Shown here: in pieces, positions 8,801-17,346 of the stretch
Numbering within the stretch: the stretch's first letter is position 1
Layout: each line of letters opens with the position of its first letter
Origin: Lapidilactobacillus achengensis
GTDB taxonomy: Bacteria; Bacillota; Bacilli; Lactobacillales; Lactobacillaceae
Direction: 5' to 3'
Assembly (NCBI RefSeq): GCF_003946655.1
Contig: NZ_RHOV01000011.1
Location: 1-64,000 of the forward strand
DNA length: 64,000 nt
Notes under the pieces: generated by a model
Told to the model about the DNA's origin: nothing
The model's input: only the letters and a program-made list of their open reading frames with translations
The model's database searches: none
Program-made: the position numbers and the translations under genes

Positions 8801-9948
8801 TGTTTAATTGCAGGCTTTTGGTGGGTGTTGCGCGTGAGCGCAACCGGCTGGGACTGCTGTTGCGGACTGGAACGTGGTGGGCGTCGTTTGAAGCCAATCC
8901 GCAGGCCCAGCGGCTTGTCTTCAAATCGAGCCTTGTCCTAAGCGGCAAAGCCGCCAAGGACAATTTCACCACTGAGCCGCGCAGTCCCAGCCGGTTGCTA
9001 GGCAGAATTGCGATTATCAGCAATCGAAGCGAAGGATTTGGCGAAGTGCTTTTGCAAGCTAGAGGTCAACCAATTGCCCACTTTTTGGTGGTACTGTAAC
9101 ACCAACGGATTTGAATTAGGTGGTCGGTATATTTGGGTAGTCTGAACATCTCTATTTGTTTTCGCAACAAACCATGGGTGATGGATCGGTTGTTCTAAAT
9201 CTTTTGCTTGATTGCAGGTGCGGGGGGTGGATGGGGACGCAACCGCCTCAGGACGTTTGTCGTGGCTGGAAACGTAGCTCCCTGCGCTTAGCTATGTAAC
9301 TATTCCGGGAGGCATAAACACGCCTCCAAAATAGTTGCTAAGCTAATGCTCAGAAACTGACCAGGTCGGCTCTCACTCTAGATAGAGCCACACGTCCTGA
9401 GGCGGTTGCTAGGCAGAATTGAGCCGATCTGCAATTGAAGTTGGGTATCTGACGAAGTGGTTTTGCAAGATTGAGATCAAACAATTGCCCATTTATTGGG
9501 TGGTACGGCAATGCCAACTGATTTGGATTAGTAGGTCGGTATATTTCGGATAGAGTCAGTGGCTTTATCTCACCCATTTAAACTGATTTCTGCTGGTAAA
9601 CGACCGACTCAGCTGATTCATCAAGAACCTGCCCCAGTTCATCAGATAGACTGCACTGGTGTCACCAATTTAAAGATTGTGACCACTAACCACGGTCGTC
9701 AATTGCGTGGCTCCCCATCAATTGGCGATAGCTTGCCAATTGGCGTGAGTGCTCAAACGACTGTTATAACGTTGAGCGGCTGGAGTGGAGAAATTCGGGG
9801 TGAGATCGCCGTGAAAGTGGTCTTAGTGGCTATGCCACTTAGACCAAGGCTCAGCTTTGAGATTCGCGGGTTTTGCGAAGCTCAAAGTGACGCCCACAGC
9901 GAGCTCACCCCGAATTTCGCAGCGCAAGCTGCGGCCAACCTACTTTTG
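8801..9948 (+). repeat. Long composite hairpin repeat, copy 1
   Basis: This is the longest copy. It holds two A modules in series and one B module. In A1 the outer arms are 8840-8857 and 8981-8998 (GCAACCGGCTGGGACTGC and its complement), enclosing hairpins at 8887-8925 and 8933-8963. A2 has different arms, 9239-9256 and 9392-9409 (GCAACCGCCTCAGGACGT), and its interior is occupied by a short repeat. B has arms 9791-9804/9904-9917 with a hairpin at 9819-9845. It fills a convergent gap between the 163-aa gene and oppF. I see no credible coding content. Confidence 0.9.
9270..9379 (-). repeat. Short hairpin repeat, copy 1 (nested)
   Basis: A reverse-oriented member of the 125-bp family lies inside module A2 of the first long repeat, where the two inner hairpins would normally be. 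One outer arm is shortened: the ACCGACC complement is missing at the left end. The inner stem around CGCCTCC/GGAGGC is intact. Confidence 0.8.
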
Positions 9949-9994
9949 CTAGACAAATGCTCAGGAGCTACTCAGATTGGTTCTGAACTCTGAA

Positions 9995-10029
9995 CAAAAA
10001 AAGCTCGTCAGAGGCGTTCTCTGACGAGC
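9995..10029 (-). terminator. Terminator of the opp operon
   Basis: On the minus strand a perfect 10-bp stem (GCTCGTCAGA/TCTGACGAGC) is followed by seven or more Ts, about 20 bp after the oppF stop. Confidence 0.9.
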
Positions 10030-10047
10030 GGGGGAAGCATTCAAAAT

Positions 10048-11013
10048 TTAGTCACCGAGATTGTATTCTTCGGCGGCGGCTTGATAGCCAGCGACTTCTT
10101 CCTCGGTAGCGAGGACAAAGTGCCCGGGAACGATTTCTTGCAACGAACGAATCTGGCCATCATTCTCGATACTATTGTCATAGTTCTTACGATGACGATT
10201 CCGTTCGTAAAACGGATCAGGCAAAGGTACGGCCGAGAGCAAGCTCTTGGTGTACGGATGCAGGGGGTGATTGTAAACCTCATTGGCGGTGGAAAGCTCC
10301 ATCAAGCGACCATTATGCATAACCGCGATGCGATCACTGATGTATTTAACCATCGACAAATCATGGGCGATAAAGAGATAAGTCAAATTTTGCTCTTTTT
10401 GAATGTCGCGCAGCAAGTTGACAACTTGCGCCTGGATCGACACGTCTAAGGCGGAGATCGGCTCATCAGCGATGATAAAGCGTGGTTCCACCGCTAAGGC
10501 GCGGGCGATCCCGATCCGTTGCCGTTGTCCACCGGAGAACTCGTGGGGATAGCGGGTGGCGTGATCGTGGCTTAAGCCAACGAGATCCAGCAGTTCGTTG
10601 ACGCGTGCATCACGCTCTTCGTCGGTTTTGACCAGATGATGGATGTCCAAGCCCTCAGCGATAATGTCCTTAACCTTCATTCGTGGGTTCAGTGAGGCAT
10701 AAGGATCTTGGAAGATCATTTGCATTTCCCGTCGGAATTGTAACATATCTTTATGCTTGATCTTGCTAATGTCGGTACCGTTGAATTTGATTTCACCGCT
10801 GGTTGGATTATACAGCCGGATGATACTGCGGCCGGTGGTGCTTTTGCCGGAGCCGGATTCACCAACAAGCCCGAAAGTTTCACCTTCATAAATATCAAAA
10901 CTGATATCGTCGATGGCTTTGACTTCATTGCGGCGACCAGCGTTGAAGTATTGTTTGAGATGCTTGACCTCAATCAGCTTCTTGCGCTCGTTAGGTTGCG
11001 GATTATTCTGCAT
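10048..11013 (-). CDS. oppF: Oligopeptide ABC transporter ATPase OppF
   Basis: The 321-residue ATPase has Walker A GESGSGKST, the SGGQRQRIGIARAL signature, Walker B FIIADEP and the C-terminal oligopeptide-transporter extension (HPYTKSLLSAVP). It pairs with OppD to energise peptide import through OppB/OppC. It is the last gene of oppBCDF. Its start overlaps the oppD end by 11 bp, implying translational coupling, and a strong terminator follows. Confidence 0.96.
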   Translation of the reverse strand: MQNNPQPNERKKLIEVKHLKQYFNAGRRNEVKAIDDISFDIYEGETFGLVGESGSGKSTTGRSIIRLYNPTSGEIKFNGTDISKIKHKDMLQFRREMQMIFQDPYASLNPRMKVKDIIAEGLDIHHLVKTDEERDARVNELLDLVGLSHDHATRYPHEFSGGQRQRIGIARALAVEPRFIIADEPISALDVSIQAQVVNLLRDIQKEQNLTYLFIAHDLSMVKYISDRIAVMHNGRLMELSTANEVYNHPLHPYTKSLLSAVPLPDPFYERNRHRKNYDNSIENDGQIRSLQEIVPGHFVLATEEEVAGYQAAAEEYNLGD

Positions 11014-12094
11014 CGTCCTTCACGCCTCCTTCGTCATTTTCAGGTTGAGTGATCTTACCTTCAGCGACCAAACGTCGGAATTCTTCCTGGCGCTTTCTAA
11101 TGGCGACTGGTGGTTCGGTCTTGGGTGCGTCGGGATGAAGGAGCCAAGTTGCCGCATAATGAGTATCAGAGACCTTAAAGAAAGGTGGCATGGCCTGATA
11201 GTCGATTTGCATCGCATAAGGATTACGTGGTGCGAACGCGTCACCCCTAGGTGGGTTCAGCAAGTTCGGCGGCGTTCCGGGAATCGCGTATAAACGATCG
11301 GAATCAGTATCCAGGGTCGGCATGGAATTCAGCAGCCCCCAAGTGTAAGGATGTTGCGGATTGTAGAAAATCTCGTCAACGGAACCATATTCGATGATCT
11401 TGCCGGCGTACATGACCGCGACTCGATCGGCGATCCCAGCAACCACACCCAGGTCATGGGTGATGAAGATGATCGATGTTTCGATCTTGTTTTGTAATTC
11501 TTTCATGAGGTCGATGATCTGCGCTTGGATCGTCACGTCCAGAGCGGTCGTGGGTTCGTCAGCGATCAGGATCTCTGGGTAGTTGACAATGGCGATGGCG
11601 ATGACGATCCGTTGCCGCTGCCCACCAGAGAATTGGTGCGGATAGTCCTTCATCCGATTCTTCGCGTTGGTGATCCCAACCAGTTCCAGTACTTCTTCAG
11701 CGCGGGCCATCGCCTTCTTCTTCGACACATTGCCATGGATCAACAGTGGCTCCGCGACTTGTTTGCCGATCGGCATGGTTGGATCCAAAGAGGTCATTGG
11801 ATCTTGGAAAATCATCGAAATATCATTCCCGCGAATCTTTTCGATCTCACGATTACTTAATTTCAAAATATCGCGGCCCTTGAAATCGATCGAGCCACTG
11901 GCGACTTTGGCGTTGTTGGCCAATAAGCCCATGATGCTACGGACTGTGACCGATTTGCCAGAACCGGATTCACCAACGATTGCCAAAGTTTCGCCTTTGT
12001 TCAAATGAAAATTGACGTTACGAATAGCTTTCACTGAGCCGGCGAAGGTATCAAAATCTATTTGTAAGTCGTTCACTTCTAGAATCTTTTCCAT
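11003..12094 (-). CDS. oppD: Oligopeptide ABC transporter ATPase OppD
   Basis: The 363-residue ATPase has Walker A GESGSGKSVT, signature SGGQRQRIVIAIAI and the HPYTWGLLNSMP C-terminal motif of peptide importers. The stretch beyond residue 290 is slightly longer than usual, ending in an acidic tail. It lies 12 bp after oppC and overlaps oppF, as in canonical opp operons. The cognate binding proteins are the two OppA-like lipoproteins encoded upstream on the same strand. Confidence 0.96.
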   Translation of the reverse strand: MEKILEVNDLQIDFDTFAGSVKAIRNVNFHLNKGETLAIVGESGSGKSVTVRSIMGLLANNAKVASGSIDFKGRDILKLSNREIEKIRGNDISMIFQDPMTSLDPTMPIGKQVAEPLLIHGNVSKKKAMARAEEVLELVGITNAKNRMKDYPHQFSGGQRQRIVIAIAIVNYPEILIADEPTTALDVTIQAQIIDLMKELQNKIETSIIFITHDLGVVAGIADRVAVMYAGKIIEYGSVDEIFYNPQHPYTWGLLNSMPTLDTDSDRLYAIPGTPPNLLNPPRGDAFAPRNPYAMQIDYQAMPPFFKVSDTHYAATWLLHPDAPKTEPPVAIRKRQEEFRRLVAEGKITQPENDEGGVKDDAE

Positions 12095-12106
12095 CTTGTG
12101 CCGCTC

Positions 12107-13138
12107 CTATTCCTGTGTTTTTGGATCAAAAGCATCACGTAAGCCGTCAGCTAACAAGTTGAAAGCAATCATAATGATACTGATGACTGCCGCTGGATAC
12201 CACATTTGATAAGGCAAGAAGCGGAAGGTCTTTTGCCCATCTGATAATAAGGTACCCAACGAAGCGTTTGGCGCTGGGATCCCGATCCCAATGAAGCTTA
12301 AGAAGGCTTCAAAGAAGATTGCCGTGGGAATCGAGAACATCGTCTGGATAATGATCGTTGAGGATAGATTCGGGATCAGATGCTTTAGGGCAATCCGGAA
12401 AGGCGATTCGCCCAAAGTTTGCGCTGCCAAAATATATTCTTGGGTTTTCAAGGTCAGCGTTTCTGCCCGGACTAGCCGGGCCATGGTGATCCAGCCAGTG
12501 ATCCCCATGGCGACGACGATTGAACCTAGTCCTGGTGTGAAGAGTAGCAACATCAAGATCACCACGACCAAGTTCGGGATCGAAGAAATGATTTCAATGA
12601 TCCGCTGCATGATCGTATCGGTTTTGCCGCCTTTCCACCCGGAAATGATTCCGTATGGCACCCCGATCACCAAGTCGAACAAAGTCGCCAGTAAACCGAT
12701 CAACAGGGATAAGGCCACCCCTTTCATCAGCCGCGAGAACAAATCACGGCCTAAATAGTCGGTGCCTAAAACATAGTAAGTTCCCTTAGGAACCTTCGCC
12801 GCCGCATATTTATCGACGATATTGCCGCCAACATTGGCTTTCCCAGTGAAACCAGGGATGTTACCATTCGCGATTTTCGGTGGTAAGTTCGCGTAGGCGA
12901 CATGTTGCGCGTTGGGATCGCTAGGCGTCCACCAAATCGAGACGATCGAAATGAAAATAATGATCGCCAACAACCAGAAAGAGAAAACCGCCGCTTTGTT
13001 TTTCCGTAGCCGGCGGATCGCGTCTTGGAAGAAGGTCAGGGAAGGCGCAGAAATCTTCTCTTGTTCGTCAACGTTATTGGCCGCGACAGGTTTGAAACTG
13101 TCCGCGTTTAGTTTGATATCAGAAGTATTATCAGCCAT
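12107..13138 (-). CDS. oppC: Oligopeptide ABC transporter permease OppC
   Basis: The 343-residue membrane protein has a polar N-terminal tail of about 45 residues, a first membrane helix near 50-70, a periplasm-side-like loop and five further helices. The ATPase-coupling EAA loop is visible as AAQTLGESPFRIALKHLIPN. The ATG overlaps the oppB stop by one base (TAATG), so the two permeases are translationally coupled. Confidence 0.95.
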   Translation of the reverse strand: MADNTSDIKLNADSFKPVAANNVDEQEKISAPSLTFFQDAIRRLRKNKAAVFSFWLLAIIIFISIVSIWWTPSDPNAQHVAYANLPPKIANGNIPGFTGKANVGGNIVDKYAAAKVPKGTYYVLGTDYLGRDLFSRLMKGVALSLLIGLLATLFDLVIGVPYGIISGWKGGKTDTIMQRIIEIISSIPNLVVVILMLLLFTPGLGSIVVAMGITGWITMARLVRAETLTLKTQEYILAAQTLGESPFRIALKHLIPNLSSTIIIQTMFSIPTAIFFEAFLSFIGIGIPAPNASLGTLLSDGQKTFRFLPYQMWYPAAVISIIMIAFNLLADGLRDAFDPKTQE

Positions 13139-14076
13139 TAGTTAGAGCCCTCGTTTCCGCTAAGTCTGATTCGTGGGTCGATGAATCCGTAAAGGATATC
13201 AACGATCAGGATCACAACAACCAACATGAATGAGTACAACAAGGTCAGTCCCATGATTGTTGGATAGTCATTGGTTGTGATTGATTTGACGAATTGATCG
13301 CCGATACCAGGAATCGAGAAGATATTCTCGACGACCATTGAACCAACCATCAGATCGACCGCCATCGGTCCGATGATCGTGATAACAGGAATCAGCGAAT
13401 TACGTAATGCGTGCTTAGCCACGGTTTGCCAAGGGGTATTCCCCTTAGCCCGCGCTAATTCAATATAATCCGAGTTCAAAACATCGACCATTTCTGTCCG
13501 CATGAACCGGGCAGTTGTTGCCAGTGGGGCCATTGACAAAGCAATCGTTGGTAGAATACTCGAACGAAATCCTTCATCCCACAAAGCGATCGGGAAAATT
13601 TTGAGCTTGAATGCTAAGTAGAACTGGAGTAAAACGGCGAAAACAAAGTTCGGGATCGAACGTCCCAAAATCGCGAAAAAGGTGGCCAGTGTATCGACCC
13701 AAGTATTCTTCCGGATCGCGGCTAACGCGCCCAAAAGAATGCCCAAGACCGTACCCAAAACAATCGCCTGAGCCCCAATTTGCATGGAAGGCCCGATCCG
13801 ACTAGAAATCAAGAACGACACTGGTTGGTTATTGAATTGGAATGATGTCCCAAAGTTACCTTGGACGATCCCAATCAAATAAATGAAATATTGCTGGTAA
13901 ACGGGTTTATTCAGCCCATATTGCGCATCCATGATCGCCCGTTGCTCTGCCGTCATTTTTGCTTGGTTCGCGTAAGGCGAGCCCGGCATCAACTTCATTA
14001 GGAAGAAAGTTGCCGTCGCAATGATAAACAGGGTCAAGATCATGTACATGATACGTTTGAAAATATATTTCCTCAT
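13138..14076 (-). CDS. oppB: Oligopeptide ABC transporter permease OppB
   Basis: The 312-residue permease begins with a membrane helix (MYMILTLFIIATATFFLM) and carries the family motif MPGSPYANQAKMT. The coupling loop ELARAKGNTPWQTVAKHALRN is present. It is the first gene of the oppBCDF operon, with ribosome site GGGAG and its own promoter upstream. It is therefore separable from the oppA transcript, which ends at its own terminator 380 bp before. Confidence 0.95.
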   Translation of the reverse strand: MRKYIFKRIMYMILTLFIIATATFFLMKLMPGSPYANQAKMTAEQRAIMDAQYGLNKPVYQQYFIYLIGIVQGNFGTSFQFNNQPVSFLISSRIGPSMQIGAQAIVLGTVLGILLGALAAIRKNTWVDTLATFFAILGRSIPNFVFAVLLQFYLAFKLKIFPIALWDEGFRSSILPTIALSMAPLATTARFMRTEMVDVLNSDYIELARAKGNTPWQTVAKHALRNSLIPVITIIGPMAVDLMVGSMVVENIFSIPGIGDQFVKSITTNDYPTIMGLTLLYSFMLVVVILIVDILYGFIDPRIRLSGNEGSN

Positions 14077-14149
14077 GTTTTACACTCCCTATATGCCTCA
14101 ATAAATAAAATGATCGCCGAATCACCTGCTACTTAATTCGCATGTTCCT

Positions 14150-14178
14150 ATCTTACAGTAAAACGATCAAATTGTAAA
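14150..14178 (-). promoter_or_regulatory. Promoter of oppBCDF
   Basis: On the minus strand TTTACA (14178-14173) and TAAGAT (14155-14150) lie exactly 17 bp apart, about 75 bp before the oppB start. The same TTTACA-N17 arrangement occurs before the second OppA gene. The rest of the gap up to 14460 is GC-rich and I recognise nothing in it. Confidence 0.6.
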
Positions 14179-14460
14179 TTGAGTTTTTAATTAATTTCTC
14201 ATCTAATTTCGGATTGATTGGACGAAGTTGTGCTGTGACAAAGTTTGAATGAGCGCGCCAGACTAAGTGAATAATGAGAACCGCCATTTTGACACCTGAT
14301 CGGGTGGAAAATAAAGCCCGCGGCGCCAACGCATTGGCCGCCCTTTGGAGTCGCCGCAAAAGTTCATACCTCTTATATAGGTAGAAAGGAAGTCAACTTC
14401 GCGTCGCTGGCCGTGCTTGTCAGCGGTGGCGCTGGCGGACGAACTACGCGCCAACTTTTA

Positions 14461-14499
14461 AAACAAAACCGCAAACTGGCGGTGTCCAGCTTGCGGTTT
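14461..14499 (-). terminator. Terminator of oppA
   Basis: A stem of AAACCGCAAGCTGG against CCAGTTTGCGGTTT, read on the minus strand, is followed by TTGTTTT. It separates oppA from oppBCDF. Confidence 0.8.
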
Positions 14500-14557
14500 A
14501 GGAGAGGTTTAGGAACTAATTGAGAAGTCAGCTCCTGAAGCAAAAATGCTTTGCTTG

Positions 14558-16222
14558 TTACTTGCCAGCAATATAGGTGTGTACGAAGTTGTACATATTT
14601 GCTGGCGAGTACGCCAAGTTCTTGATCTTTGAGTTGATCAGGTGGCCTTGAGCACGTTGATAAATTGGAACGATCCCTTGTTCTTTCGTCAAGATTTCTT
14701 GGGCTTTCAACAGATCTTGGGCACGAGCGTCTTCGTCAGTGACATCAGTGGTTTTGCTAGCTTGGATCAGCTGATCATATTCAGGGCTGTTCCATTTACC
14801 ATTGTTGTATGAGTTGTCGCTGGTAAACAAGTCGAGGAAGGTGATTGGGTCTGGGAAGTCAGCGCCCCAAGCCGTCATGACGATGTCGAAATCGCCGTTT
14901 TCAGAACGGGTCAAGCGGCTCTTGAATGGCACGGTGGAGATCGTCAGCTTCAGACCAGGCAGATTCTTCTCTAACTGGCTTTGGAAATATTCGGCGGATT
15001 TCTTAGCGCCTTCAGAATCATCGGTTAGGTATTCCAAGTTCAAGCTTGACACACCGGCTTCTTTCAAGCCTTCTGTCCACAGCTTCTTCGCTTCGGCGGC
15101 GTCATACTTCGTTGAGTTGCCGGCGTTTTTTGCGGCTGCTTTCGAGAAGTCAGTGCCGTCTGGCGTTTGGGCCAAATTCTGCGGCGTAAGGTTAGCGGCA
15201 GGAATCGAAGAATCACCTAAAACGTTATTCACGAATTCCTTACGATTGATTGCTTTAGAAATAGCTTGACGTACTTTTTCATTCTTGAAGGCGGGCACTT
15301 TCTTCTCGTTTAGTTCGAGGTAGAAGACGGTCGCTTGCGCCAATGGCTTGTAACTTGGATCGTTCTTCATTTGTTGCGCGGTTTCGCCGCTGATCGTGAC
15401 ATCATCCATCTTGCCACTTTGGAACAAGTTCAAAGCAGTTGAGCTGTCTTTGACAACTTGGACCTTAACTTCATCCAATTTGACGGCTTTCGCGTTCCAA
15501 TAGCTCTTATTCCGCACTTCACTCCAACTGTTATTAGTTCCAGTCCACTTAGTCAACTTGAACGGACCGTTGTAGACGACCTTATCAGAAGAAGTGCCGT
15601 ATTTATCGCCGTACTTCTCAACAACCTCTTGATTTTGTGGGAAGAAGGCTGGGTTAACCACCATGGTCTTGAAATAAGGAATAGCGTGTTCCAATTCGAC
15701 TACCAGCGTGTGACTATCTTTAGCGCTGACACCCAAGGTGCTGGCTTCCTTCTTGCCGTTCATGATATCGTCGGCGTTTTTGATACCCGAATACAGATAA
15801 GCGTATTGTGACTTAGTCGCGGGATCAACGGTTCGCTGCCAAGCGTAGACGAAGTTCTCCGCGGTGACCGCGTCGCCATTGCTCCACTTGGCATCCTTCC
15901 GCAATTTGTACGTGTAAGTCTTGCCTTCATTGGTGGGCTCAACGATCTTGGTCGCGATCGCCGGTTCCAACGTGGCACCGTTATAACGATAGAGACCATC
16001 CATCGTATCGACCGCTGCCTGTCCGGAAATCGCGTCTGTCATGACTGACGTGTCCATCGTACTGATGACATCGCCTTCCATCCGCGTCAAAACTTGTTTG
16101 GCGGCGGAACTACTTGTTGATGAACTACCTGAGCCGGAATTGTTCGATCCACAGGCAGCCAGAATGGTTGCCGCGGCCAGGGCCACGGTTGTTAATTTTG
16201 CTAATTTTTGCCACTTCATCAT
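14558..16222 (-). CDS. oppA: Peptide-binding lipoprotein OppA
   Basis: The 554-residue protein is an SBP family 5 peptide receptor. A signal peptide ends in the lipobox LAAC (Cys24), followed by a Ser-rich linker to the membrane. Family motifs include the KWSNGDAVTAENFVYAWQR segment and a C-terminal domain with DFDIVMTAWGADFPDP. Two ATGs in a row follow AGGAGG; the second (16219) is spaced slightly better. It should deliver peptides to OppBCDF but is transcribed alone, allowing receptor excess. Confidence 0.95.
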   Translation of the reverse strand: MMKWQKLAKLTTVALAAATILAACGSNNSGSGSSSTSSSAAKQVLTRMEGDVISTMDTSVMTDAISGQAAVDTMDGLYRYNGATLEPAIATKIVEPTNEGKTYTYKLRKDAKWSNGDAVTAENFVYAWQRTVDPATKSQYAYLYSGIKNADDIMNGKKEASTLGVSAKDSHTLVVELEHAIPYFKTMVVNPAFFPQNQEVVEKYGDKYGTSSDKVVYNGPFKLTKWTGTNNSWSEVRNKSYWNAKAVKLDEVKVQVVKDSSTALNLFQSGKMDDVTISGETAQQMKNDPSYKPLAQATVFYLELNEKKVPAFKNEKVRQAISKAINRKEFVNNVLGDSSIPAANLTPQNLAQTPDGTDFSKAAAKNAGNSTKYDAAEAKKLWTEGLKEAGVSSLNLEYLTDDSEGAKKSAEYFQSQLEKNLPGLKLTISTVPFKSRLTRSENGDFDIVMTAWGADFPDPITFLDLFTSDNSYNNGKWNSPEYDQLIQASKTTDVTDEDARAQDLLKAQEILTKEQGIVPIYQRAQGHLINSKIKNLAYSPANMYNFVHTYIAGK

Positions 16223-16360
16223 GATTCCTCCTGTAAATAGTGCTGCGAATCTGAGAGAAAGCGAATGATTGTCCAGGTCATTATCATTCTCTCATTTATT
16301 TGTTGGACATTAACCTTGCCAAGCCTGATTTATCACGACGAACTAATGTGATTAGGCAAT

Positions 16361-16389
16361 ATCATACAACATCGAGATTAAAAAGTAAA
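16361..16389 (-). promoter_or_regulatory. Promoter of oppA
   Basis: On the minus strand TTTACT (16389-16384) and TATGAT (16366-16361) are 17 bp apart, giving a leader of about 130 nt before oppA. Confidence 0.55.
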
Positions 16390-16476
16390 TAATAAACTTC
16401 AAAAATATCTCATTTATCTTTTTATTTACGGTAGAATCACCTGATTATGACGCAAAATAGCAGTTTCTTTCTGAGA

Positions 16477-16512
16477 AAACAAAAAGAAACCCCGAGCATG
16501 ACCATACTCGGG
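16477..16512 (-). terminator. Candidate terminator upstream of oppA
   Basis: CCCGAG/CTCGGG forms a 6-bp stem with a 10-nt loop, followed on the minus strand by a T-rich tract. It lies upstream of the oppA promoter and has no obvious gene to terminate, so it may mark a small transcript or read-through protection. Confidence 0.5.
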
Positions 16513-16685
16513 ATTTCCTTTCAGCATTAAGGAGATATAAATAATTATAAAAATAATTATTTATCAAAAATAAGGAGAAAACGGATAACGAAAGATGTGG
16601 TTGAAATCAGCGGTAACGCACACCCTTTTTTTAAGCACTTCAACAAAATGAAATGGGATCTCATTTAAACGTCCAAGGCTTAAAG

Positions 16686-16714
16686 CGTAATCAGGAAATT
16701 GATTACGTGTTTTT
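16686..16714 (+). terminator. Plus-strand hairpin with T-tract
   Basis: CGTAATC/GATTACG encloses an 8-nt loop and is followed by TGTTTTTAT on the plus strand. No plus-strand gene precedes it, so it could end an unannotated small RNA. Confidence 0.4.
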
Positions 16715-17272
16715 ATAATACCCCGCTTTGATTAAAAAGTAAATAGCATTTTCATATTTTCTTAATTTTAACAAATGGCTTGGTGGCGCACGTTTGGATA
16801 AATGAAGCACCTGAATTCATCCTTTTCACAAAACTAACGAATTCTATTATGAGAAGAAATTAGGTCGCAACATTAATTAGCCATTTGTTACTAGCTGGCA
16901 CTGCGGTTGATGCGACCACTAGTTTCGTTCCAGTTTTAAATGTGTTCGCCCCCCCTGATCCCTGTAAAATGGATTACCACAACACCATTTACCGGGAAGC
17001 TCAGACTATGAGCCGAGAACATCTATGCTTATTCCTGAATCTTGATAGCCAAATCTTCTTTTCTGCTATATCTGGCGAAAACCGACATCTTGGCCTGGCG
17101 CCAAATCCTGGCATGGTCGTTAAGACATAAGCACCCTTTAAACTTCGGAGGAACGTCGGTAACTGTTTTCAAAAAAGGCTATAACGTGCTTTAAACTAGA
17201 TTTTTGGGGGGCTCTTGGTAGCTGGAGGCACTCATTTGCACGACTTCAATAAATTTCCGTCATTTTTTCGTT

Positions 17273-17304
17273 CAAAAAAACACCGCGGCTTTTTTACCAC
17301 GGTG
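17273..17304 (-). terminator. Terminator of second OppA gene
   Basis: On the minus strand CACCGTGG and CCGCGGTG pair around a T-rich loop and are followed by seven Ts, about 40 bp after the stop codon. Confidence 0.85.
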
Positions 17305-17346
17305 CTAACTGGGTCTGTTACATTCGCAGATCTGCTTGAATTGCGA

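Larger units (their letters stand above)
16223..17346. other. Long intergenic gap between the two OppA genes
   Basis: Besides the oppA promoter and three hairpins listed separately, I see no supported gene. A reading frame at 16885-17130 on the plus strand has no ribosome site or recognisable product. The region is AT-rich up to about 16850, then more balanced. It lacks both repeat families, which is unusual for a gap of this size in this window. A small RNA cannot be excluded. Confidence 0.5.

Noticed and set aside
16885-17130. Small plus-strand gene of 81 codons
   Set aside because: No ribosome site, odd composition, and no support from neighbouring signals.
16223-17346. T-box or amino acid riboswitch upstream of oppA
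   Set aside because: No GGGTGGNACCGCG-type antiterminator sequence on the minus strand.
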